Origin: Paenibacillus kyungheensis
Lineage (GTDB): Bacteria; Bacillota; Bacilli; Paenibacillales; Paenibacillaceae
Direction: 5' to 3'
Assembly: GCF_028606985.1 (NCBI RefSeq)
Contig: NZ_CP117416.1
Location: forward strand, 499,501-563,500
DNA: 64,000 bases
Positions 1 to 7,320 of this stretch are shown piece by piece. Made by a program: the position numbers and the translations under genes. Below the pieces are notes generated by a model. The model worked only from the letters and a program-made list of their open reading frames with translations, ran no database searches and was not told the DNA's origin. Each line of letters begins with the position of its first letter. Within the stretch, counting starts at the first letter, position 1.

Positions 1-120
1 TACTTTTGTTTTTAATTCAGGACTCATATCTGCTGTTGTAGGTGTTGCTGCGAATGCTCCAGCAGCTGGTAACAATAGGGATAATCCAAGTACAGGTGCT
101 AGCAATTTGTTTAATTTCAT
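1..120 (-). CDS. Exported stalk-domain protein, N-terminal part only
   Basis: The ATG at 118-120 is preceded by a GAAGGAG ribosome binding site at 129-135. Only 40 residues are inside the window. They form a classical signal peptide: Lys-rich start, hydrophobic core and an AGAFA-A cleavage-like site. The last residues, SPELKTKV, are identical to the segment that opens the copper-amine-oxidase-N domain of the next gene, and the DNA is also close to identical there. So this is probably a shorter paralog in which the signal peptide leads straight into the stalk domain. The C-terminus and the full length cannot be judged because the gene runs off the window. Confidence 0.8.
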   Translation of the reverse strand, partial: MKLNKLLAPVLGLSLLLPAAGAFAATPTTADMSPELKTKV

Positions 121-291
121 GTGTAGTGCTCCTTCGTCTAATAGATATATTTTTTGCTCTCTTACTAACTTATAAACCAATTTACCGATTACTAATCAGC
201 TAATAATTAAAAAAAATGACAATAGAGTAATATTTAGCAGGGAATACAAAAATTAAAGATAAAATCTTGTATACATCAGCTAACAATTCAT

Positions 292-330
292 AAAAACAAC
301 ACCTTGCGCATTGAATCTGCACAAGGTGTC
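292..330 (-). terminator. Rho-independent terminator of the stalk-domain gene
   Basis: On the minus strand GACACCTTG pairs with CAAGGTGT(T) around a loop and is followed by TTGTTTTT. It lies about 60 bases after the stop codon of the minus-strand gene ending at 391. Confidence 0.8.
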
Positions 331-390
331 GCCATGTGGACAATCATGAAGTATAGATATGAAATATGATGCTACCTAGCAAACGAGATA

Positions 391-2079
391 TTAATACGTT
401 TTGCTAATCGTGATCGTATTATTATTTACACTCATGTTCCATTCAAAGTTATCTGCAAACCAACGTACAGGGATTAAAGTCTGTCCATTACGAGAGATAA
501 CCATATCGTTCATGCCTTTACGCATGTTGTCTACTTTGTATACTTTAGAATTCACCCAGAACTCGTAACGTTGGATACCTGTATCCAACCAAGTTGTAGC
601 TGTTTCTTTAGTGTAGAATACTTTCATATTTGCATTAGCTGCAAGGTAACGCAATGGCACATATGTTTTACCATTGTATACTGTAGCTTTAGTGCTCATA
701 GTCATCGATACGCCATTTACCATATACATTTTGCTACCAGGTGTAAATTGAATTACTTTTGTTTTCAATTCAGGGCTGGTATCAGCGCTAGTACCATTCG
801 CTCCACCTGTAGAAGGTGTTGTTGGTGGTGTAGCTGGCATATTAGGCATGTTCGGCATAGATGGTGTAGTTGGTGTTGTAGGAGTCGGAGTTGCAGTACC
901 GCCGAATTTGGCAGGGTATTGCATGACGATTGCTTCACTCAAAATGTCTCCAAATCCAAACATGTGGTGATAAGCCATACGTTCTTCAGAATAAGCTGTT
1001 GTGTAATCTTTAGCTACATAAGAATCGAATGCTTTAAGCAACATTCCGATATGTTCTGCAAGCCCAGATTCAAGAGCAGCTTGAGGCAAGTTAGGGTTAG
1101 CATCTGCGAAGAATTTCGCTTGTTTTACTTTGTATTCTGCTAATTCATCAACTGCTTTTTTCTTCGCTGTTGCATCGCCAGCAGCTGTTGCTTTTACATA
1201 ATCTACAAAGTATCCAATATGAGAAGCCCAGATTGTTTTGAAAGCAGCGCCAGCTTCGTTACCATATACAGAAGCAACAGCAGCACTCAAATCATCTGTG
1301 TTTTTGTTAAGTAGAGCAGCGGCTTGTTCAAAATCAGGAGCACCGTCAACTCCTTTTTGCATTGCCCACGCAGCTAATGTTGCATGCTCGCCTAAGATGA
1401 TACCTAGAGCAGAGCGCAAGTCAGAAGCTCCCATTGTAGACATATCTGTTGTAAATTTGTCAGGATATTGTTTTACAATTGCAGCGCTTAATGTATCACC
1501 AAACATAAACATATGTTTGTAAGCTTCATCTGCTGTTGTATATGCTTTTGTATAATCTTTAGCTACATAAGCATCAAATGCAGTCAACAGCATATTGATA
1601 TGTTCTTCCAGTCCTGCTTCTAGTGCAGCTTGTGGCAAATTAGGATTTGCGTCTGCAAAGAACTTGGCTTGTGTTACTTTATATTCTGCTAATTCGTCTT
1701 TCGCTTTTTGTTTAGCAGCGCTATCGTTTGCAGCGGTTGCTTTTACATAATCCACGAAATATCCGATATGCGAAGCCCAGATCGTTTTGAAAGCAGCACC
1801 AGCTTCATTACCATATACGGAAGCAACAGCAGCACTCAAATCATCTGTATTAGCATTTAGAGCAGCGGCAGCTTGATCGAAATCAGCTTTGCCATCAATT
1901 CCTTTTTGCATTGCAATAATAGCTAGCAACGCATGTTCTCCAAGAACTTGCCCCAATGCTGAACGAAGATCAGCTTTAGCGCCTTTAGTTGTTGCAGCGG
2001 CAGCTCCTGCTGTTGTTGGTAAGATCAATACAACTGCCATTAGCAGAATACCAATCTTAGATAGAACAGACTTGTACAT
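391..2079 (-). CDS. Exported protein: two His-rich helical repeats plus stalk domain
   Basis: I chose the ATG at 2079 (562 aa) over an in-frame start 63 bases upstream because CTAAGGAGAG sits directly before it. Residues 1-28 are a signal peptide ending in TTAGAAAA. Two long tandem copies follow (about 36-209 and 219-392, period 183 residues), nearly identical over long stretches. Each holds four conserved His positions in GEHA, SHIGYF, EHI and (K/H)HMF contexts, in predicted helices. A Pro/Thr/Met-rich linker (about 395-437) leads to a copper-amine-oxidase-N domain (438-562), a fold used as a cell-surface stalk in Paenibacillaceae. The function of the repeat is unknown to me. A metal- or cofactor-binding helical bundle is a guess from the His/Glu pattern. 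The protein is probably secreted or wall-associated. An ECF sigma operon is divergent, which could link its expression to envelope stress. Confidence 0.85.
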   Translation of the reverse strand: MYKSVLSKIGILLMAVVLILPTTAGAAAATTKGAKADLRSALGQVLGEHALLAIIAMQKGIDGKADFDQAAAALNANTDDLSAAVASVYGNEAGAAFKTIWASHIGYFVDYVKATAANDSAAKQKAKDELAEYKVTQAKFFADANPNLPQAALEAGLEEHINMLLTAFDAYVAKDYTKAYTTADEAYKHMFMFGDTLSAAIVKQYPDKFTTDMSTMGASDLRSALGIILGEHATLAAWAMQKGVDGAPDFEQAAALLNKNTDDLSAAVASVYGNEAGAAFKTIWASHIGYFVDYVKATAAGDATAKKKAVDELAEYKVKQAKFFADANPNLPQAALESGLAEHIGMLLKAFDSYVAKDYTTAYSEERMAYHHMFGFGDILSEAIVMQYPAKFGGTATPTPTTPTTPSMPNMPNMPATPPTTPSTGGANGTSADTSPELKTKVIQFTPGSKMYMVNGVSMTMSTKATVYNGKTYVPLRYLAANANMKVFYTKETATTWLDTGIQRYEFWVNSKVYKVDNMRKGMNDMVISRNGQTLIPVRWFADNFEWNMSVNNNTITISKTY

Positions 2080-2423
2080 GTTTCCACTCTCCTTAGGTAA
2101 TTTGGGATCAGTTACATTGTGTTCATCAAACAGGTACTTCATAGAAGAATACGCTTACTTTAGAGCAGTGGATCATCTTTCCTGAAAAAAATTAAAAATG
2201 TTTAACTGAATTGTAACCCCTTTGTGACGCATTTCTTAAAAATGTAACAACTAAACTGCTTACTCTAATTTAATAAGCTATTCACTTAGACTTGAACCAA
2301 ATTTCCAAAAATAAACTTTTAATGTAAATAAAGCAGAGAACCAATAATATTTTTTAAAAAGTCATCCATAGCAAATTTTCTTGCGAAGGTTATAATATAA
2401 GGGAACAGGAAAGGAGCCCTTGG
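2080..2423. other. Divergent intergenic region, stalk-protein gene and ECF sigma operon
   Basis: No gene is seen here. Two TGTAAC hexamers on the plus strand, at 2212-2217 and 2243-2248, are 31 bases apart and resemble the AAC-containing -35 elements of ECF promoters. I could not find a convincing matching -10 element for either, so an autoregulated ECF promoter here is only a suggestion. The ribosome binding sites of both flanking genes are clear. Confidence 0.4.
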
Positions 2424-3002
2424 ATGAACGATATAGCAGAAGACAGAGAACTTATGCGACGGATTTCCCAAAAAGATGCCGAAGCACTTGAATGCATATA
2501 TGACCGTTATGAACGGGCAGTGTATTCGTTCGCCTATCGGATTGTACAAGACACGATGGCAGCAGAAGAAGTAGTACAAGAATTATTTCTGCGTGTATGG
2601 AATCATGCAGAGCGTTACGATCAAAGCCAGGGGAAACTATCTACATGGATGTTTACGATTACGCGTAATATCGCTGTAGATATGTTACGACGCAAATCAT
2701 CACGGGCACCTGTTGACCCTACTAAAGATGAAACACTTCGTGGTATACCTGATATGAAGGCCAATACCGAAGAGCAAGTGACGCTGAACTGGGAGCGGCA
2801 GCGTATTAAAGAAGCAATGGATGAATTGAGAGAAGATCAGAAGCAAGTGATTGAATCTATATATTTTCAAGGATTGACTCAGCATGAAGTCTCCGAGCGA
2901 TATAGTATTCCGCTAGGAACCGTCAAGAGCAGAGTAAGACTTGCCATAAGGCAGCTTCACAAGAAGCTTGCTGGAGCGGTGAGGGGGGAAAACTATTTAT
3001 GA
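2424..3002 (+). CDS. ECF RNA polymerase sigma factor
   Basis: This 192-residue protein has the two-domain layout of ECF sigma factors. Sigma-2 covers about residues 20-90 and contains the RxVQD and AEEVVQELFLRVW stretch, followed by TWMFTITRNIAVDMLRR. Sigma-4 covers about 125-180 and has the helix-turn-helix GLTQHEVSERYSIPLGTVKS. The AAAGGAG ribosome binding site lies eight bases before the ATG. The stop overlaps the next start (ATGA), so the sigma factor and the anti-sigma factor are translationally coupled, as in SigK/RskA-type pairs. The regulon is unknown. The divergent stalk-protein gene is a plausible target. Confidence 0.93.
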   Translation: MNDIAEDRELMRRISQKDAEALECIYDRYERAVYSFAYRIVQDTMAAEEVVQELFLRVWNHAERYDQSQGKLSTWMFTITRNIAVDMLRRKSSRAPVDPTKDETLRGIPDMKANTEEQVTLNWERQRIKEAMDELREDQKQVIESIYFQGLTQHEVSERYSIPLGTVKSRVRLAIRQLHKKLAGAVRGENYL

Positions 3003-3892
3003 ATAATGATAATCAATATAATAAAAATGAACTAAACGATATGATTGAAATGTATGTACTGGGCGGTTTGGATCCAGAAGAACAAGCACAGTTCGAAGCA
3101 TACATGAAAGAAGATGAACAATGCCGTCTGGCGGTTGAAGAACTTCGGGAGGTGATGGACATTTTGCCATTCGCCGTTGAAGACGTTGCGCCACCAAAAG
3201 GTATGAAGAATCGTGTGTTGAGTCATATACTTACACCTAGCCATACAGAACAGACGATATCAGATGATCGGGGAACCACTCCTATAGAAGTGGAAAAATC
3301 ATCGGATGAGTCTATTGTGAAGCCAGCAGTCGTATACAGTACGCAAGAAGATAAAGCATGGACAAAAGATAAAAACAAAGGCAGATTCTGGCGCATTGCT
3401 ACTACATTTGTTGCCGCTGCTGCTGTTATTATAGGAGTATATGCTTCTAATTTACGCGGGGAGATTGACAGCTTACAGCAACAATTAGCTATTTCAAGTA
3501 CGCAGGTGAATAGTCTACAAGGAAAATTAGCGACTGTTTCTATGCCTACACAAGGGCTTAAAGTAGATGAAGCAGTGAAGCTGAATCCAGCTACAGCCGA
3601 TATTGTTGCGCAGGGACTCGCATCAATTGTTATTGATGATAAGGGAACCCATTTACTTGTTCAAGCAGATAACTTACCCAAGCTAAAAGGTAAACAAGCG
3701 TTTCAAGTCTGGTTGATTAAAGGTGATGTGAAGCAAAGTGCAGGAACGTTCCTTACTCAAGACGGAACAGGAGCGATGTATTATACATTCAAACCAGAAA
3801 ATTATGACACCATTGCGATTACACTTGAACCGGATGAAAAAGGGGATCAACCAAGAGGACCTGTTATTCTGGCAGCAGAGATTCAGGGGTAA
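2999..3892 (+). CDS. RskA-family membrane anti-sigma factor
   Basis: The gene starts inside the sigma stop codon (4-base overlap). The 297-residue product has a cytoplasmic N-terminal region (1-130) whose segment YVLGGLDPEEQAQFEAYM matches the sigma-binding helices of RskA-type anti-sigma factors. One transmembrane helix follows (about 131-150), then a short coiled coil (LRGEIDSLQQQLA), then an extracytoplasmic RskA C-terminal domain (about 175-297) with the typical FQVWLIKG and LEPDEKGDQP stretches. The zinc-binding HxxxCxxC motif of ZAS anti-sigma factors is absent: there is a single Cys near residue 42. It is expected to hold the sigma factor at the membrane until an envelope signal triggers proteolysis. 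Confidence 0.9.
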   Translation: MNNDNQYNKNELNDMIEMYVLGGLDPEEQAQFEAYMKEDEQCRLAVEELREVMDILPFAVEDVAPPKGMKNRVLSHILTPSHTEQTISDDRGTTPIEVEKSSDESIVKPAVVYSTQEDKAWTKDKNKGRFWRIATTFVAAAAVIIGVYASNLRGEIDSLQQQLAISSTQVNSLQGKLATVSMPTQGLKVDEAVKLNPATADIVAQGLASIVIDDKGTHLLVQADNLPKLKGKQAFQVWLIKGDVKQSAGTFLTQDGTGAMYYTFKPENYDTIAITLEPDEKGDQPRGPVILAAEIQG

Positions 3893-3936
3893 CCAGTTTA
3901 CTTTCATCTCGTGTTCGATCATATATGTACACCTAT

Positions 3937-3974
3937 AACAAGCGCCCTCCCATTATTGGAAGAGCGCTTGTTTT
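3937..3974 (+). terminator. Terminator between convergent genes
   Basis: AACAAGCGC pairs with GCGCTTGTT around an 18-base loop, followed by TTTT on the plus strand. It ends the sigma/anti-sigma operon and may also serve the convergent antiporter gene. Confidence 0.8.
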
Positions 3975-4006
3975 GTGTATAGGCAACAGAAAAGAATGTG
4001 GCTACA

Positions 4007-5482
4007 TCATGTAAGAGGAGGAGACGTAGGATCGATCTCACCTGTAAATAATTTGCGAATATCTTCACGTTTGGCTTTGGGCCCGAGCAGATACACTTTA
4101 TCACCTGCTAGCAATACAGTATTACCGCGTGGTGTCAGTATTTCTTCATTACGAATCAATGCAGTGATCAATACACTTTGAGGTAAATGGATATCTTGAA
4201 TTTCTCGATTGATCATACAACTTCGCTTATCCAGAGTAAGATGGCTAATCTCTGAAGTGGTACGACCGGTCGCTACAAGTTCAATAATCGAAGGTTGTTG
4301 ATCCGGTATATTTTCAGTTAAACCTAATTTGTCAGCGAGCGATGATATGGTCGTTCCTTGAATAAGAGCAGAAGACAGAACGATAAAAAAGACCACATTA
4401 AAAAATAAATGTCCATTAGGCACACCTGCTAATAGCGGATACGTTGCCAGTACAATCGGAACAGCTCCGCGAAGCCCTGCCCATGCTACCAGTGTTTTTT
4501 CACGAAATGAAAATTTACTAATCAATAGACTGGCATATACCCCAAGAGGTCTGGCTACCAGAATCAATAAGACCGATAAAATAATCCCTTGCCATGCTAC
4601 AGCAGGTAATTGTGAAGGGAAGACAAGCAGACCGAGTAATACAAACATTAATATTTGCATAATCCAGCCAAAACCCTGATTGAATTGTAAAATAGAACGT
4701 CGATACGTTAGATCAGAATTCCCCATTACTAGAGCCATCACATATACACCCAAAAAACCGCTAGCATGAGTGAGTGAACTTACCCCGTATGTAAAAAGTG
4801 CGGCTGAAATCGCCAGTACTGGATATAAACTCGCTGTCTCAAAATTAATTTTGTTAATCAGCATTACCGCAAGCTTACCGCAAATAATACCGAGTACCAG
4901 TCCAAAACCCATTTCCCAGAAAAATGAAAAGATTTTGCTCCAAATGCTAATCGAAGGATCTTGAATTAATTCGATAAACATAATCGTTAAAAAGACCGCC
5001 ATCGGATCGTTACTACCAGATTCAGCTTCCAGCGTAGACGTAATTTTCTTGCTGACATTTTTACTGCCAAGCACAGAGAAAACGGCTGCTGCATCGGTCG
5101 ATCCTACAATCGCTCCAAATAATAATCCTTCGGTAAGACTTACCCCTAAAATCAAATGAGCAAAATAACCGATAATAAAAGTAGTTAGCAATACACCTAT
5201 TGTAGCCAGAGATAAAGCAGGACGAATCACAGGCTTTACCATATCCATCCTTGTCTGCATCCCGCCTTCAAACAAAATAATGACAAGTGCTAATACGCCG
5301 AACCATTGAGTGATAAAAGCATTATCATAATAAATAAAACGTCCGAGTCCCATACCAGCTAGTATAAAAAACACAAGTGCAGGCATCCCGAAACGAGAAG
5401 AAAATTTGGTGGAAAGCACGCCAATCAGTAGAAGGCTTCCAAGAAGTAAGATCAAATTACTGGTCATTTCTGTTGTATGCAT
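4007..5482 (-). CDS. CPA1-type cation/proton antiporter with TrkA-C domain
   Basis: This 491-residue protein has about 12-13 hydrophobic helices matching the Na+/H+ exchanger (CPA1, NhaP2/CvrA) fold. It contains VGSTDAAAVFSVL and AESGSNDPMAVFLT, which include the Asp residues that bind the cation in this family, and GLRGAVPIVLAT further on. Residues about 400-485 form a cytoplasmic TrkA-C (RCK-C) domain ending in the LLAGDKVYLLGP stretch, common in K+/H+ antiporters regulated by nucleotides. Potassium efflux coupled to proton entry is therefore likelier than pure Na+ transport, but this is inferred. I took the ATG at 5482 because AAGGGG lies seven bases before it. A TTG six bases further upstream is possible. 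Confidence 0.9.
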   Translation of the reverse strand: MHTTEMTSNLILLLGSLLLIGVLSTKFSSRFGMPALVFFILAGMGLGRFIYYDNAFITQWFGVLALVIILFEGGMQTRMDMVKPVIRPALSLATIGVLLTTFIIGYFAHLILGVSLTEGLLFGAIVGSTDAAAVFSVLGSKNVSKKITSTLEAESGSNDPMAVFLTIMFIELIQDPSISIWSKIFSFFWEMGFGLVLGIICGKLAVMLINKINFETASLYPVLAISAALFTYGVSSLTHASGFLGVYVMALVMGNSDLTYRRSILQFNQGFGWIMQILMFVLLGLLVFPSQLPAVAWQGIILSVLLILVARPLGVYASLLISKFSFREKTLVAWAGLRGAVPIVLATYPLLAGVPNGHLFFNVVFFIVLSSALIQGTTISSLADKLGLTENIPDQQPSIIELVATGRTTSEISHLTLDKRSCMINREIQDIHLPQSVLITALIRNEEILTPRGNTVLLAGDKVYLLGPKAKREDIRKLFTGEIDPTSPPLT

Positions 5483-5657
5483 AGGCAAGCCCCTTTTTAT
5501 CGTAAAATATATCTATAGTTATATATTAAGCTTTTATATATAAACGAAATCATCTTTATAAAAACATCAACTTTTAAACAGGTAGAACCGAAATAAATAA
5601 AGTAAGAATCAATTGCTAGTTTATCAAGTGACGTATTTAGGAAAAGAGGAGACTACT

Positions 5658-7160
5658 TTGAAGTCATATCGAACGTTCCTCAAGCAAATTTTATTGAACT
5701 ATATTATCGGATCGGTGATTGCAGTCGCTGTCGTTGGCGGATTATTTGTTTTAACAACGGTTGATGCACCACTCTTACAAAATATAAGAATGGTTGGCAT
5801 TATGATGTTTTCGTTTGTCGTGATGTTAGGGCTTGAAAGTATTGTATTTAGACATCATATCCGTACGATTCGTGAAGCATGTGTGATTGATTTTCCAACA
5901 GAAGAAATGATCAAACGCGCTTATATCCAACTACATAAATTTCCCAAGCTATCGGTGTATCGCATTATGTTGCCGCACTTTTTAGGATTAACTGTGCCGG
6001 CATTGATACTGATGATTATTTGTATGGGAAAAGGTTGGATTACGTTACCCACCTACTATTTGTGGATCGGCGGCGCAGGAGCATTAATGGTAGCGAGTAT
6101 GCACGCTTTTATTGAATTTTTTCTAACAGCTTCAGCGATTCGTCCGATGTTGATCCTGATGAAAGAACGTCTGCATCGTCTGTATGGCAAAGATATTTTG
6201 GAATTAGGGCAAGTTCATGTATCGGTTCGTCGTAAATTTCAATGGAGTATTTTTTTGATCGGTGTGTTTCCATTAGTGTTATTTAGTCTGGCGGCGCAGA
6301 TACGTTTGCAAGAAATGACAGGCATGCAAAGTGGCGAATATTGGAGCTGGGCAGGTGCTGTTATTCTAGTCAGTATCGCTTTTAGTATTGTCGGAGCACA
6401 GTTACTGGCAAGAGATGTAGAGCATCCTATTCGTAATCTGTACAGCGAGATGGAACATGTCAAAAACGGTGATTTTAGCGGAGAAGCGGAAGATTATTAT
6501 TCAGATGACTTTTCGCTATTGATTTCAGGATTTAATCATATGATCAAAGGATTACAATTGCGTGATCGTCGTAGTGCTCAATTGCAGGATAGTTATTTTG
6601 CTACATTAGCGGCGGCGCTGGATGCACGTGATCCCTATACAGCCGGACATTCGTTACGTGTAGCTGAATATGCTGTCATTATTGGTGAAAATGCTGGTCT
6701 AAGCACGTATGAATTGGATCGCTTACGCAAAACAGCATTGCTTCATGATATCGGTAAGATCGGGATTACAGATTCGGTATTGCTCAAAGACGGTAAGCTG
6801 ACAGATGAAGAATTTGATCAGATCAAAAAACATCCGGCTCTAGGTGAAAGTATTTTACAACAGGTCGAACCGAAAGATGCGATGCAACCGTATTTGCCAG
6901 GTGTACGTTCTCATCATGAGCGTTATGATGGCAAAGGCTATCCTGACGGGTTACAGGGTGAAGATATTCCGTTATTCGGACGGATTATTGCTGTAGCGGA
7001 TGCGTATGATGCGATGACATCGAACCGACCTTATCGTAAAGGAATGCCTTCCGAAAAAGCGATTATGATTTTGGAAGAAGGACGGGGAACTCAGTGGGAC
7101 CCGCAATTTGCTTCGATTTTTATCGATAGTTATCGTAAGAAAAAAGAGCTGATCTCCTAA
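5658..7160 (+). CDS. Membrane HAMP/HD-GYP domain protein (c-di-GMP phosphodiesterase)
   Basis: The start is a TTG at 5658, preceded by AAGAGGAG, giving 500 residues. An earlier in-frame TTG at 5613 has no such site. The N-terminal half has roughly six hydrophobic helices. A HAMP-like linker follows (about 250-305), then an HD-GYP domain (about 320-490) with HSLRVAEY, the metal-binding HDIGKIG near 363 and HHERYDGKGYP near 418. The catalytic HD pair and the GYP motif are intact, so it should cleave cyclic di-GMP, probably in response to a membrane or periplasm-side signal. The gene is monocistronic, with its own terminator starting inside the last codons. Confidence 0.93.
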   Translation: MKSYRTFLKQILLNYIIGSVIAVAVVGGLFVLTTVDAPLLQNIRMVGIMMFSFVVMLGLESIVFRHHIRTIREACVIDFPTEEMIKRAYIQLHKFPKLSVYRIMLPHFLGLTVPALILMIICMGKGWITLPTYYLWIGGAGALMVASMHAFIEFFLTASAIRPMLILMKERLHRLYGKDILELGQVHVSVRRKFQWSIFLIGVFPLVLFSLAAQIRLQEMTGMQSGEYWSWAGAVILVSIAFSIVGAQLLARDVEHPIRNLYSEMEHVKNGDFSGEAEDYYSDDFSLLISGFNHMIKGLQLRDRRSAQLQDSYFATLAAALDARDPYTAGHSLRVAEYAVIIGENAGLSTYELDRLRKTALLHDIGKIGITDSVLLKDGKLTDEEFDQIKKHPALGESILQQVEPKDAMQPYLPGVRSHHERYDGKGYPDGLQGEDIPLFGRIIAVADAYDAMTSNRPYRKGMPSEKAIMILEEGRGTQWDPQFASIFIDSYRKKKELIS

Positions 7161-7178
7161 GGGATCGGCTCTTTTTTT
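7141..7178 (+). terminator. Terminator of the HD-GYP gene
   Basis: AAAGAGCTGATC pairs with GATCGGCTCTTT, followed by a run of T. The left arm lies within the final codons of the gene. Confidence 0.85.
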
Positions 7179-7196
7179 GGTTGGGTGAGGATTGAG

Positions 7197-7320
7197 ATCA
7201 TGTTGGATAGAAGTGGAAAAAGTTGCGCTTATGGTGCCAAGCGCTGGATGTAAGATATTTTGCAGTGCAAAAATCATATTTGATTGAAGTAGAAGAAGTC
7301 GCGTTTATAATGCCAAACGC
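7197..7320. repeat. Degenerate direct repeat, each copy with a small hairpin
   Basis: Two 48-base copies, 7197-7244 and 7273-7320, agree at 38 positions and are offset by 76 bases. Each ends in a hairpin: GCGCTT/AAGCGC in the first copy and GCGTTT/AAACGC in the second, so the C-to-T change in one arm is matched by G-to-A in the other. The second copy ends immediately before the stop codon of the minus-strand gene at 7321. No T-run follows, so it is not an ordinary terminator. Confidence 0.7.

Noticed and set aside
2700-3244. Minus-strand frames inside the sigma and anti-sigma genes
   Set aside because: They are shadows of the plus-strand genes, which show full family motifs.
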